Assembly (NCBI GenBank): GCA_027307235.1
Contig: DAHUXH010000016.1
Coordinates: 1-64,000, forward strand
Length of the DNA: 64,000 nucleotides
Direction of reading: 5' to 3'
Source of the DNA: Vulcanimicrobiota bacterium
Lineage (GTDB): Bacteria; Vulcanimicrobiota; Vulcanimicrobiia; Vulcanimicrobiales; Vulcanimicrobiaceae
The notes beneath the pieces were generated by a model. It saw only the letters and a list, made by a program, of their open reading frames with translations, did not search any database and had not been told where the DNA came from. The position numbers and the translations under genes were made by a program. Shown here one piece after another: positions 37,205 to 46,267 of the stretch (positions are counted from its first letter, which is position 1; each line of letters opens with the position of its first letter).

Positions 37205-38452
37205 ATGCCGTCTATGTCCCCAATCGTCTGCCTCGCCGTGAACACCGATGACCCGCTGCACCACGCGCTCGCGGCCTTCGAGCGCGCATTACTCATCGAC
37301 CCCGCTAACAAGTTCGCGCGCAGCGGCCGCGCAAACGTGCTGTTTCGGCTCGGACATCTCGACGAAGCCGAGCGCGCGTTTCTGCACTTGCTGCAAGACG
37401 AACCCGACGATGCCGGCGCGAACATCGCGATGTTCGAAATTGCCCACTATCGCGGCGACCTCGAACGCGCGCTCTTCCATCAAGCCCGCGCGATCGCGAA
37501 GCAGCGCGTATTCTCGCGCATCGCGCGCAATCAGCGCCGCCGCGTGCTGGCACTCTTCGGTGCCGGCGATTGGCAAGCCAACACGCCGCTCGATTTTCTG
37601 ATCGACGAGCGCACCACCACGCTGCACAAGCTCTATCTTCTCCCTGGCGACGCGCCCGGCGATCTTCAGCTGCCTGAATTCGACGTCGTTTTCAATGCCA
37701 TCGGCGAATCGGAAGCGGCCACCGCGACGCTGCACACGGCGTCCGATTTCTTGCGCGAACGCAACGTGCGCTGCATCAATCGTCCCGAGGCGGTGCTCAA
37801 CACCAATCGCGTGCGCATCGTCGAGAAACTCGCCGGGTTGGATTCGTGTCACGCGCCGGCTGTCGTACGTATCGAACGCGATGCTCTCGACGCACGCACC
37901 GTGCCGGTGGCGTTTCCGATCGTGATCCGGCCGATCGGCTCGCACGGCGGACGTGCCTTCGAGCGTTGCGAGGACCCCGCTGCGCTGGGCGCCTATCGCG
38001 ACGCAACGCCGGCCGATGCCTATTTCGTGAGCCCGTTCATCGACTATCGCAACGACGACGGCTACTTCCGCAAGTACCGGATCATCATCGTCGACGGCGA
38101 AGTGTTCCCGTATCACTTGGCGATCTCACCGAACTGGATGGTTCACTACTACAATGCGCCGATGACCGAACAAGCCTGGATGCGAGAGGAAGAAGAGCGC
38201 TTTCTCGCCGATTGTCCCACGGTGTTCGGACAATTGATGGATACGCTGCGCGCGATCGCGCGGCGGCTCGAACTCGACTATGTCGGCGTCGACTGCAGCA
38301 TCGATCGCGATGGCCGCTTGCTGCTCTTCGAGGCAGACCCGGCGATGATCGTCCACCTGCGCGACCCCGAAGAACTCTTCCCGTACAAGCATCGGTACGT
38401 CCCGAGGATATTCTCCGCCGTCGAACGGCTGCTGGACGCGCATCGTGCTTGA
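37205..38452 (+). CDS. TPR/ATP-grasp ligase
   Basis: This protein of about 415 residues has two or three TPR helices at the N-terminus (about 15-100; ALAAFERALLIDPANKFAR and LGHLDEAERAFLHL) and an ATP-grasp domain (about 200-410). The latter shows FPIVIRPIGSHGG (phosphate loop), the segment YRIIIVDGEVFPYHLA and the metal-binding end LLLFEADPAMIVH, as in RimK or glutathione-synthetase relatives. The substrate is unknown; such enzymes usually join an amine to a carboxylate. Start ATG 37205 or 37214. Its end overlaps the PLP decarboxylase by 8 bases, so the two act together. Confidence 0.8.
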   Translation: MPSMSPIVCLAVNTDDPLHHALAAFERALLIDPANKFARSGRANVLFRLGHLDEAERAFLHLLQDEPDDAGANIAMFEIAHYRGDLERALFHQARAIAKQRVFSRIARNQRRRVLALFGAGDWQANTPLDFLIDERTTTLHKLYLLPGDAPGDLQLPEFDVVFNAIGESEAATATLHTASDFLRERNVRCINRPEAVLNTNRVRIVEKLAGLDSCHAPAVVRIERDALDARTVPVAFPIVIRPIGSHGGRAFERCEDPAALGAYRDATPADAYFVSPFIDYRNDDGYFRKYRIIIVDGEVFPYHLAISPNWMVHYYNAPMTEQAWMREEEERFLADCPTVFGQLMDTLRAIARRLELDYVGVDCSIDRDGRLLLFEADPAMIVHLRDPEELFPYKHRYVPRIFSAVERLLDAHRA

Positions 38453-39893
38453 TCCGGCCGACTGGGAGGCCTTCCGCGCGCAGAGTCATCGCATGCTCGA
38501 CGACGCGCTCGATTTCATCTCGAGCGTTCGCGAGCGCAACGTGTGGACGGCAGTGCCGGACGACGTTCGCGAACGCCTCTCGACACCGATGCCGCAGGAC
38601 GAATCGAGCCTCGACGCCGTTTACGACGAATTCGCACGCGACGTGATGCCGTATGTGACCGGCAACATTCATCCGCGGTTCTTCGGTTGGGTCCATGGGA
38701 GCGGCACACCGACCGGCGCGATCGCCGACTTTCTGGCGGCAATCATGAACTCCAACGTCGGCGGGCGCAATCATGGCGCGGTCTACGTCGAACGCGCAGT
38801 GATCGCATGGTTCCGCGATCTCTTTCAATTTCCGCAGACCGCCAGCGGCGTGCTCGTGACCGGCACGTCGGAAGCCAATCTCATCGCTGTGTTGGTGGCG
38901 CGCACCAAAGCGGCGGGGACGAGCGTGCGTGAGACCGGACTCGGTGCCATGCGCGAGCGCCTCGTCGGCTATGCTTCGCGCGGAACGCACGGCTGCGTGC
39001 GCAAAGCCTTCGAGATCGCGGGTCTGGGCTCATCGGCGCTGCGTGTTCTGCCCACCGACGAGCGTCATCGCATCGACCCGGCGATGCTCGCTCGTGCAAT
39101 CGCTCAAGACCGCAGCGACGGATTCGCACCGTTCTTGATCGTCGGGAACGCGGGCACCGTCGACGTCGGCGCGATCGACCCGCTCGACGACCTCGCGACG
39201 CTGGCGCAACGCGAAGGCATCTGGTTCCACGTTGACGGAGCCTTCGGCGCACTGGCAATGCTGGCGCCGTCGGTGCGACCGCTCTTGCGCGGCCTCGAAC
39301 GTGCCGACTCCATCGCGTTTGACTTTCATAAATGGCTGCACGTTCCGTACGACGCCGGGTGCGTGATCGTGCGCGACGGCGAGATGCATCGCGCGACGTT
39401 CGCCTCCGAAGGCCCCTACATCACCCGCATGCCGCGCGGACTCGCGAGTGCGACGCCGTGGTTCACCGATTTCACCATCGATCTCTCACGCGGTTTTCGG
39501 GCGCTCAAGGTGTGGTTCACGATAAAGCAGTTTGGTGCGAAGCGGATCGGCGAAGCGATCGAACGCAACGTCGCGCAAGCGCATCGGCTCGGCGCGTCGA
39601 TCGCGGCCGACTCGTCATTCGAACTCATGACGCCCGTGCAGCTCAACATCGTTTGTTTTCGCTGCACGCCGGCGGGGCTCGACGACGACGCTCTCGATCG
39701 CTTCAACGACGAGGTGGTCATTCGCGTGCAGGAGAGCGGCGAGGCGGTCACGTCATCAACGACGATCGGCGGACGCCGTGCGATTCGCGTCAACATCACC
39801 AACCATCGCACCGAAGACCGCGACCTCGACGTGCTTCTGGCCGCGATCCGGCGCACCGCCCAGGCCATGCAGCGCGAAGGCTTCGGCCGTTAG
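38445..39893 (+). CDS. Pyridoxal-phosphate amino acid decarboxylase (group II)
   Basis: This 482-residue enzyme has the aromatic-L-amino-acid/glutamate decarboxylase fold: N-terminal HPRFFGWVHGSGTP, VTGTSEANL for cofactor contact, WFHVDGAFGA, and the Schiff-base lysine K296 in FDFHKWLHVPYD. It likely removes the carboxyl group of an aromatic or other amino acid to give an amine; the substrate is not known. GTG 38445 overlaps the ATP-grasp gene, so the amine could feed the ligase. Its 3' end overlaps the convergent glmU gene by 4 bases. Confidence 0.88.
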   Translation: MLDPADWEAFRAQSHRMLDDALDFISSVRERNVWTAVPDDVRERLSTPMPQDESSLDAVYDEFARDVMPYVTGNIHPRFFGWVHGSGTPTGAIADFLAAIMNSNVGGRNHGAVYVERAVIAWFRDLFQFPQTASGVLVTGTSEANLIAVLVARTKAAGTSVRETGLGAMRERLVGYASRGTHGCVRKAFEIAGLGSSALRVLPTDERHRIDPAMLARAIAQDRSDGFAPFLIVGNAGTVDVGAIDPLDDLATLAQREGIWFHVDGAFGALAMLAPSVRPLLRGLERADSIAFDFHKWLHVPYDAGCVIVRDGEMHRATFASEGPYITRMPRGLASATPWFTDFTIDLSRGFRALKVWFTIKQFGAKRIGEAIERNVAQAHRLGASIAADSSFELMTPVQLNIVCFRCTPAGLDDDALDRFNDEVVIRVQESGEAVTSSTTIGGRRAIRVNITNHRTEDRDLDVLLAAIRRTAQAMQREGFGR

Positions 39894-41245
39894 GATCCCT
39901 TAGCGCTCGGCTTCTTCGGCAGCGGTCTGGCCGGATTTCCTGCGACGCGCTCACCGGCGGGCACGTCCTTGGTCACGACTGCACCCGCGCCCGTCAAGGC
40001 ACGATCGCCGATCGTCACCGGGGCCACCAGCGACGAGTTCGATCCGATGAACGCTCCGCGACCGATGATGGTCACGTTCTTCTTCTCACCGTCGTAGTTG
40101 CACGTGATCGTGCCCGCGCCGACGTTGGTGTCCTCGCCGACGATCGCGTCACCCAAGTACGTCAAGTGCCCGGCTTTCACGCCGCTTGCGAGCTTGGACT
40201 TCTTGACTTCGACGAAGTTCCCGATGTGCACGTCGTCCGCGAGCACCGCGTTGCCGCGCAGGTGCGCGAACGGACCGATGCTCACGCCGCTGCCGACAAG
40301 TGAGTCGACGACGACGCTCTCGCGAATCGTCACGGTGTCGCCGAGCGTCGCATTCGACAAGCGTACGTTCGGTCCGACCACGCAGTCCGCGCCGATCTTC
40401 GAGTGCCGCCCGATCGACGTGTTGGGATGGATGACGGTGTCCAGACCGATGACGAGTTCCGGCTCCAGGTAGGTCGTGTCCGGATCGATGATCGTGACGC
40501 CCGCACGCATGTGCTGCTCGCAGAGGCGCTCGTTCAACACCTTGCGCGCCTGCGCAAGCTCGACGCGGTCGTTGATACCAAGCACGAGCCGGTGATCGGC
40601 GATCAACGGCGTGACGCGATTCCCGCGCGAAACGAGATATTCGACCGTGTCGGTCAGATAATACTCACCTTGAGCGTTGTCACTGCGCAGATGACCGATC
40701 GCTTCGCGCAGATGCGATTCGTCGAAGGCGTAGATGCCGGCGTTCATTTCGTCGACGGCCGCTTGTTCGGGCGTGGCGTCGCGCAGTTCGACGATGCGCT
40801 CGACGGCATCGCCCCGCCGCAGCACGCGACCGAAATTCGAAGGAAGCGGCATCTTCGCGGTCACCAGCGCAAGCGCGGCTCGCGTTTGGCCGAGCGTGTC
40901 GAGCACCGAACGAAACAATGCGGAAGGCACGAGCGGCATGTCGCCGCTTGCGATCAGGACATGCGCGTCAGGCATCGGAGCGAGAGCGTCGAGCGCCACC
41001 TTCACCGCATGTCCGGTTCCGAGTTGCTCGGCTTGCACGACGGTGGTGATGCCATCGCTCGTTATCCGCGCGTCGAGTTCGGGGTTGGTCACCACCACAA
41101 CGTCGTCGATTCCGGCCTCGCGCAGCGCGGTGAGGACATACCACAGCATCGCGCGCCCGCAGATGTCGTGCAGCACCTTGGGACGCCCGCTCTTCATGCG
41201 GGTGCCCTTCCCGGCCGCGAGCACAATCGCGCGCACCGCGCTCAT
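39890..41245 (-). CDS. glmU: Bifunctional GlcNAc-1-P uridyltransferase/GlcN-1-P acetyltransferase
   Basis: This 451-residue enzyme makes UDP-GlcNAc for peptidoglycan. The N-terminal pyrophosphorylase has LAAGKGTRMKSGRPKVLH and GTGHAV. The C-terminal left-handed beta helix (about 245-440) has hexapeptide repeats and GHLTYLGDAIVGEDTNVGAG for acetyl transfer. ATG 41245 overlaps the gltX stop (ATGA), so it is cotranscribed with gltX. Confidence 0.96.
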   Translation of the reverse strand: MSAVRAIVLAAGKGTRMKSGRPKVLHDICGRAMLWYVLTALREAGIDDVVVVTNPELDARITSDGITTVVQAEQLGTGHAVKVALDALAPMPDAHVLIASGDMPLVPSALFRSVLDTLGQTRAALALVTAKMPLPSNFGRVLRRGDAVERIVELRDATPEQAAVDEMNAGIYAFDESHLREAIGHLRSDNAQGEYYLTDTVEYLVSRGNRVTPLIADHRLVLGINDRVELAQARKVLNERLCEQHMRAGVTIIDPDTTYLEPELVIGLDTVIHPNTSIGRHSKIGADCVVGPNVRLSNATLGDTVTIRESVVVDSLVGSGVSIGPFAHLRGNAVLADDVHIGNFVEVKKSKLASGVKAGHLTYLGDAIVGEDTNVGAGTITCNYDGEKKNVTIIGRGAFIGSNSSLVAPVTIGDRALTGAGAVVTKDVPAGERVAGNPARPLPKKPSAKGS

Positions 41246-42744
41246 GAGAGCGCCTCGGCGCGTTCGCCCGCGCCGGCGATCAACGACTTCCACGCGTTTT
41301 GTTCTTTGTTGCTTGCACCACCGAGCGTGTCGAGCGCGACACGCAACCGCTCGCGCACGATGTCGCGGCCGATGATCGCCATGGCGTCGTAGAGCGGCAC
41401 CGAGGTCGGGCTCCCGGTGACGGCAAGATAGAACGGGCGAGCGACGTCGCGGAACTTCTTGCCCAACGCGTCGGCCACGCGCTTAAGCGCGCCTTCGACG
41501 CTGGATACGTTCCAGTCGCGCAGCCCATCGATCTCCCACAGCGAGAGCTGAAAAGCTTTTCGCAAGTTCTCGTCGTCGAGTTTGCCGTCGCGCAACTCAT
41601 CGGCCCGCACGCTCACACGGCCTTGGAAGAAGAACGCGATGAGCGAACCCAGATCGCTCAAGCGTTCGATGCGCGCTTGCGCGAGCGTGAGAATGTTCGC
41701 GAGTTTCGCTTCGTCGCCGGCCCACGCTTCAACACGCTTGATGAACGACGGCACATCGAGCATCTCGCGGATGTAGCGGCCGTTGAGCCAGTTGAGTTTG
41801 GGCACGTCGAACACCGGACCGCCGAGCGAGATGTGCTCGAATTCAAAGCGGCCGATTAATTCGTGAAGGTCCATGATCTCGTTGCCGTCGGCCGAATTCA
41901 CGGTGAGCAAACCTAAGAAATTCAGCAGCGCTTCGGGTAAGTACCCCATGCGCTGGTAAAACAAGATGCTGGTCGGGTTTTTGCGCTTGGAGAGCTTGCT
42001 CTTGTCGGGGTTGCGCAATAGCGGCAGGTGCATCAGCTTGGGCATCTCCCAGCCGAAATACCGGTAGAGCAAGATGTGCTTGGGTGCGCTCGACACCCAC
42101 TCTTCACCGCGAATGACGTGCGTGATCTCCATGAGGTGATCATCGACGACATTGGCGAGATGATACGTGGGCATGCCGTCGGACTTCATCAGCACTTGCA
42201 TGTCGACGGTCTTCCACTCGAACTCGATCGCGCCGCGCCGCAGGTCTTCCACGACGCAGACGCCCTCGCCCGGCACACGCATCCGCACCACGTACGGCTC
42301 GCCCGCAGCTTCGCGCCGCGCGATCTCCTCGCGATCGTACGTCAAGCAGAGGCCGTCGTAGCGAGGCGGCTGCGCCGCCGCGCGCTGCGCGACGCGCATC
42401 TCTTCCAAGCGTTCGGGCGTGCAAAAGCACTTGAAGGCGTGTCCGGCATCGAGCAGCATTTGGATGTGCTCGCGGTAGATCGCGCCGCGCTCGCTCTGGC
42501 GGTATGGCCCGTGCGGTCCGCCGACATCCGGCCCTTCGTCCCACGACAGCCCAAGCCAATGCAGCGAGTCCAAGATGGCGCGTTCACTCTCGCTGGTGCT
42601 GCGCGCGCGATCCGTGTCCTCGATACGCAACAGGAATTGCCCGCCGTGCTTCTTGGCAAAGCAGTAATTCACCAATGCGACATACGCGGTACCGACGTGT
42701 GGATCGCCCGTCGGCGACGGCGCGATCCGAGTTCTAACGGTCAC
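41242..42744 (-). CDS. gltX: Glutamyl-tRNA synthetase
   Basis: This 500-residue class I synthetase charges tRNA-Glu. It has the HIGH-type motif PSPTGDPHVGTAY and KMSKS-type DKSKLSKRK. The zinc-binding cysteines typical of some forms are not complete (only CFC near residue 110). The start is uncertain; GTG 42744 is preferred since family members begin just before RTRIAPSPTG. Whether it is discriminating cannot be told. It lies 14 bases after the B12-binding subunit. Confidence 0.95.
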   Translation of the reverse strand: MTVRTRIAPSPTGDPHVGTAYVALVNYCFAKKHGGQFLLRIEDTDRARSTSESERAILDSLHWLGLSWDEGPDVGGPHGPYRQSERGAIYREHIQMLLDAGHAFKCFCTPERLEEMRVAQRAAAQPPRYDGLCLTYDREEIARREAAGEPYVVRMRVPGEGVCVVEDLRRGAIEFEWKTVDMQVLMKSDGMPTYHLANVVDDHLMEITHVIRGEEWVSSAPKHILLYRYFGWEMPKLMHLPLLRNPDKSKLSKRKNPTSILFYQRMGYLPEALLNFLGLLTVNSADGNEIMDLHELIGRFEFEHISLGGPVFDVPKLNWLNGRYIREMLDVPSFIKRVEAWAGDEAKLANILTLAQARIERLSDLGSLIAFFFQGRVSVRADELRDGKLDDENLRKAFQLSLWEIDGLRDWNVSSVEGALKRVADALGKKFRDVARPFYLAVTGSPTSVPLYDAMAIIGRDIVRERLRVALDTLGGASNKEQNAWKSLIAGAGERAEALS

Positions 42745-42758
42745 GGACGCTCTGATCC

Positions 42759-43175
42759 CTAACCAACTTTCTCCCTGCGTTTTCCGCACTCGCGTTGAAC
42801 GAACTCGATGATCTCGCTCAACGGCGCGCCGGGCGTGAAGATTTCGCGAACGCCGGCCTTCTTGAGCGCCTCGGTGTCATCCGGCGGAATCGTGCCGCCG
42901 CCGAAAAAGACGATGTCGTCGGCGCCTTGCGCCTTGAGCTGTTCGGTGACGAGCGGAAACAGCGTCATGTGCGCGCCCGAGAGAATCGAGAGCCCGATGC
43001 CGTCGGCGTCTTCCTGAATCGCAGTCTGCACGATCTGCTCGGGTGTTTGAAACAGCCCGGTGTAGATCACTTCCATTCCGGCGTCGCGCAGCGCGCGGGC
43101 GATCACTTTCGCACCGCGGTCGTGGCCGTCCAATCCGGCCTTCGCGACGATGATGCGTAGGGGTCTATTTGCCAT
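42759..43175 (-). CDS. Acyl-CoA mutase, B12-binding small subunit
   Basis: This 138-residue protein is the cobalamin-binding half of a two-subunit carbon-skeleton mutase. It has the DxHxxG base-off motif with D16, H18 and G21 (GLDGHDRG), and the Rossmann-like GLSILSGAHM and FFGGGTIPPDD that hold the nucleotide tail. It lacks a catalytic barrel and must pair with the large subunit upstream. The start overlaps the small 42-residue ORF by 11 bases. Confidence 0.93.
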   Translation of the reverse strand: MANRPLRIIVAKAGLDGHDRGAKVIARALRDAGMEVIYTGLFQTPEQIVQTAIQEDADGIGLSILSGAHMTLFPLVTEQLKAQGADDIVFFGGGTIPPDDTEALKKAGVREIFTPGAPLSEIIEFVQRECGKRREKVG

Positions 43176-43293
43176 CCTTGTCCTTCATACGATCTGCGAG
43201 ATGCAGCGCTTCTTCGAGTTTGCGCTTGACTTCGCCGAGGGTCTGCTCCGCATGGATGCGGTCGCGCTCGGTGTCGACCTTTAGGGCAGCCAT
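43165..43293 (-). CDS. Small ORF between the two mutase subunits
   Basis: This 42-residue ORF starts at ATG 43293, which shares one base with the mutase stop (TGATG), and ends 11 bases inside the next gene. The peptide is a charged, mostly helical segment (for example EVKRKLEEALHLADRM) with no motif. The tight overlaps on both sides suggest it is translated by coupling. I do not recognise the family; a role in holding the large and small subunits together is inference. Confidence 0.55.
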   Translation of the reverse strand: MAALKVDTERDRIHAEQTLGEVKRKLEEALHLADRMKDKDGK

Positions 43294-45005
43294 CAGAAGA
43301 CCGAGCGTTCCACGTACCGGCCGAAGACTTCGACCATGGAATCGACGATCTCGCCCTCGGTGCAATAGGCGTTGACGCACTCGATCAGGTGCGGCATCAC
43401 GTTGTCCTTCGGGTCGCGGCAGGCTTGCTGCAAGCGTGCCAGTTTCGCCGCCACCGCGCTCTGATCACGGTGGGCGCGCACCTCTTGCACGGAACGCGCC
43501 TGCGCGCGCTCAACCTCTTCGGTGATCCGCAGCAACTCGATGCCGGCGAGGTTCTCTTCCTTCTGAAACGCGTTGACGCCGACGATGACGCGGTCCTTGG
43601 TCTCGATCGAACGCTGGTAGCGATACGACGCCTCAGCGATCTCTTTCTGGAAGAACCCGGCTTCGATCGCCTCAACCACGCCGCCGTACTCTTCGATCTG
43701 CGCGAAGTACGCTTCAGCCTGGCGCTCCATCTCGTCGGTGAGCGCTTCGACGTAGTACGAGCCGCCGAGCGGATCGACGACGTTTGTCACGTTGGTTTCA
43801 AACGCCAGCACTTGCTGCGTGCGCAGCGCGATCTCGACGGACTTTTCCGTCGGCAGCGCGAGCACTTCGTCCATCGAGTTGGTGTGCAGCGACTGCGTCC
43901 CGCCCAATGCCGCCGCCATCGCCTCGAAAGCGACACGCACGATGTTGTTTTCGGGCTGTTGCGCGGTCGCGCTGCAGCCGGCCGTCTGCGTGTGGAAACG
44001 CAGCTGCCACGACTTCGGATCCTTGGCGCCGTATTTCTCGCGCATGTGGCGCGCGTAGATGCGCCGCGCGGCGCGGAACTTCGCGATCTCTTCGAAGAAA
44101 TCGATGTGCGAGTTGAAAAAGTACGACAGACGCGGCGCGAACGAGTCGACGTCCATGCCTGCTTTCATGCAGGCTTCAACGTATGCAAAGCCGTCGGCGA
44201 GCGTGAAGGCGAGTTCTTGCGCGGCGGTCGATCCGGCTTCACGAATATGGTAGCCGGAGATCGAAATGGTATTCCACTTCGGCATCTCGTTCGTGCAGAA
44301 CTCGATCATGTCGACGATGATGCGCATGTGCGGGCGCGGCGGAAAGATCCATTCCTTCTGCGCGATGTACTCTTTGAGAATGTCGGCCTGCACGGTGCCG
44401 CCGAGCAGCTTGCGCGAGATGCCCTTCTTCTCGGCCGCCGCGACGTATTGTGCGAGCGCGATCGCAGCCGGACCGTTGATCGTCATCGAGGTGGTGATCG
44501 CGCCCATGTCGATGCCGTCGAAGAGCACTTCCATGTCGGCGAGCGAGTCGATCGCGACGCCGCACTTGCCGACTTCGCCGCGAGCCTGCGCCGCATCGGA
44601 GTCGTACCCCATTAGCGTCGGCATGTCGAAGGCCACCGAGAGACCCATCTGCCCTTGGGAGAGCAGGAAGTGGTAGCGCTCGTTCGTCTGCTTGGCGTTG
44701 CCGAACCCGGCGAACTGGCGCATGGTCCAGAGCCGGTCGCGGTAGCCGTTGGGGTGGATGCCGCGTGTATACGGGTACTGCCCCGGCCACGCGAGGTCCC
44801 GGGCGAGGTCCAGCTGCGCGACGTCCTCGGGTCCGTAGACGGTTTTGAGCGGAACGTCGGAGATGGTGCGATCGACCGCACCCGAACCGGCGCCGGTGCG
44901 CGGCTTTCCGGCGGCGGAGGCCTGCTCCCAGGTCCGCTTCTGCTCTTCAAATTCGGGGGTCGGTTGCGCGCCCAGCCCACTGGGACGATCGATCATCTTG
45001 GCCAT
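43293..45005 (-). CDS. B12-dependent acyl-CoA mutase, large subunit
   Basis: This 570-residue protein is the catalytic barrel of a methylmalonyl-CoA-mutase-type enzyme: [49 protein letters not shown] and [15 protein letters not shown]. The family splits by substrate: methylmalonyl-CoA forms have Tyr and Arg contacting the free carboxylate, isobutyryl-CoA forms have Phe and Gln. Here the matching positions appear to be H84 (RGIH) and Q216 (KEYIAQKEW), so it may act on a branched acyl-CoA without the carboxylate. ATG 45005 is used for its AGGAGAG ribosome site. It is followed by a 42-residue ORF and the B12 subunit. Confidence 0.93.
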   Translation of the reverse strand: MAKMIDRPSGLGAQPTPEFEEQKRTWEQASAAGKPRTGAGSGAVDRTISDVPLKTVYGPEDVAQLDLARDLAWPGQYPYTRGIHPNGYRDRLWTMRQFAGFGNAKQTNERYHFLLSQGQMGLSVAFDMPTLMGYDSDAAQARGEVGKCGVAIDSLADMEVLFDGIDMGAITTSMTINGPAAIALAQYVAAAEKKGISRKLLGGTVQADILKEYIAQKEWIFPPRPHMRIIVDMIEFCTNEMPKWNTISISGYHIREAGSTAAQELAFTLADGFAYVEACMKAGMDVDSFAPRLSYFFNSHIDFFEEIAKFRAARRIYARHMREKYGAKDPKSWQLRFHTQTAGCSATAQQPENNIVRVAFEAMAAALGGTQSLHTNSMDEVLALPTEKSVEIALRTQQVLAFETNVTNVVDPLGGSYYVEALTDEMERQAEAYFAQIEEYGGVVEAIEAGFFQKEIAEASYRYQRSIETKDRVIVGVNAFQKEENLAGIELLRITEEVERAQARSVQEVRAHRDQSAVAAKLARLQQACRDPKDNVMPHLIECVNAYCTEGEIVDSMVEVFGRYVERSVF

Positions 45006-45084
45006 GTTCTCTCCTGGTTCGACGTTCCTACCGGAGTCTCCCAAAGGAACAACCCCGAGCGCAAGACGTCCGGTCGCACCCTCG

Positions 45085-46263
45085 TTACGCCGGCAGCGCC
45101 TGTTCGACGTCGGCCAGCAGATCGCGCGTCGATTCGATGCCGCACGCCAGGCGCACCAGACCCGCGTCGATGCCGCGCTGCGCGAGTACTTCCTCCGATT
45201 CATAGGCGGCGAACATCGAGGCCGGATGCGTGACCAGGGTCTCGACCCCGCCCAGGCTCGGCGCTCGAGCCGCATGGCGCAGCTTGCCGACGAAGGCATC
45301 GGCCGCGGCATAGCCGCCTTTGAACCGGAAACTCAGCAAGCCGCCGAAGCCGGTCATCTGAGCCCGGGCGAGGTCGTGCTGCGGATGCGAGGGGAGGCCC
45401 GGATAGTTGACGCGGTCGATCGCCGGATGCGTTGCGAGAAACTCTGCGACGGCTTGTGCGTTGGCGTTGTGCTGCTTCATCCGCAGCGGGAGCGTGCGCA
45501 TGCCGCGCAGCGCCAGCCACGCCTCGAACGGAGCCAGCGCCGAGCCGAGCAACACGGACGCGTGCCAGATGCGCTCGATGAGATCATTGCTCCCCGAGAT
45601 CGCGCCGGCGATCAGATCGGAGTGACCGCCGTGGTACTTGGTCGCGCTGTACATCACCAGATCGATGCCGAGCGCGAGCGGCTGCGCGTTGATCGGCGAC
45701 GCAAGCGTGTTGTCGACGATCGTCAATGCGCCGTGGCTGCGCGCGAGCGCCGCGACTGCAGGCAGATCGGTGATGCCGAGCAACGGGTTGGACGGGGATT
45801 CGAGGACGACGAGCTTCGTGCGCGCGTCGATCTCGCGCGCGAATGCATCGGTATCCGCTTGATCGACGAACGCAACGTCGATGCCGAACCACTCCGGTGC
45901 GCGCTGCAAGAATCCGCCGACGCCCGGATAGAGCTGACGCTGCGCGACGATGCGCTCGCCATGGCGAACGCATGCCAGGATCGCGGTCGTCATCGCGGCC
46001 ATTCCCGATGCGAACAGCATCGCGCGCTCCGCACCGTCGAGCGCCGCCACGACCGCCTCCGCCTGCGCGCGGGTCGGATTACCGTAGCGCGTATAGAAGC
46101 GCTCGTGCATCGGCACCGAGGCCATCGCCGCGAACTCGAGCGCGTCGCTTGCCTTGAACGTTGACGTTTGGTACAGCGGCGCCGCCACCGCATGCGCATC
46201 GGCCAACGCCTCATCGGCGTGAATCGCGCGCGTTTCCATGTCGAGATCGCGAGATGACGACAT
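45085..46263 (-). CDS. Cys/Met-metabolism PLP enzyme (cystathionine or methionine gamma-lyase type)
   Basis: This 392-residue PLP enzyme has [11 protein letters not shown] near residue 60, FASGMAAMT, the aspartate in IVDNTLASP and the Schiff-base lysine K209 in [11 protein letters not shown]. The family covers cystathionine gamma-synthase, beta- and gamma-lyases and methionine gamma-lyase, which cannot be separated by eye. A gamma-lyase would give 2-oxobutyrate and thus propionyl-CoA, which would suit its place between meaB and the mutase. It starts 4 bases after the meaB stop. Confidence 0.88.
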   Translation of the reverse strand: MSSSRDLDMETRAIHADEALADAHAVAAPLYQTSTFKASDALEFAAMASVPMHERFYTRYGNPTRAQAEAVVAALDGAERAMLFASGMAAMTTAILACVRHGERIVAQRQLYPGVGGFLQRAPEWFGIDVAFVDQADTDAFAREIDARTKLVVLESPSNPLLGITDLPAVAALARSHGALTIVDNTLASPINAQPLALGIDLVMYSATKYHGGHSDLIAGAISGSNDLIERIWHASVLLGSALAPFEAWLALRGMRTLPLRMKQHNANAQAVAEFLATHPAIDRVNYPGLPSHPQHDLARAQMTGFGGLLSFRFKGGYAAADAFVGKLRHAARAPSLGGVETLVTHPASMFAAYESEEVLAQRGIDAGLVRLACGIESTRDLLADVEQALPA

Positions 46264-46267
46264 ACCG

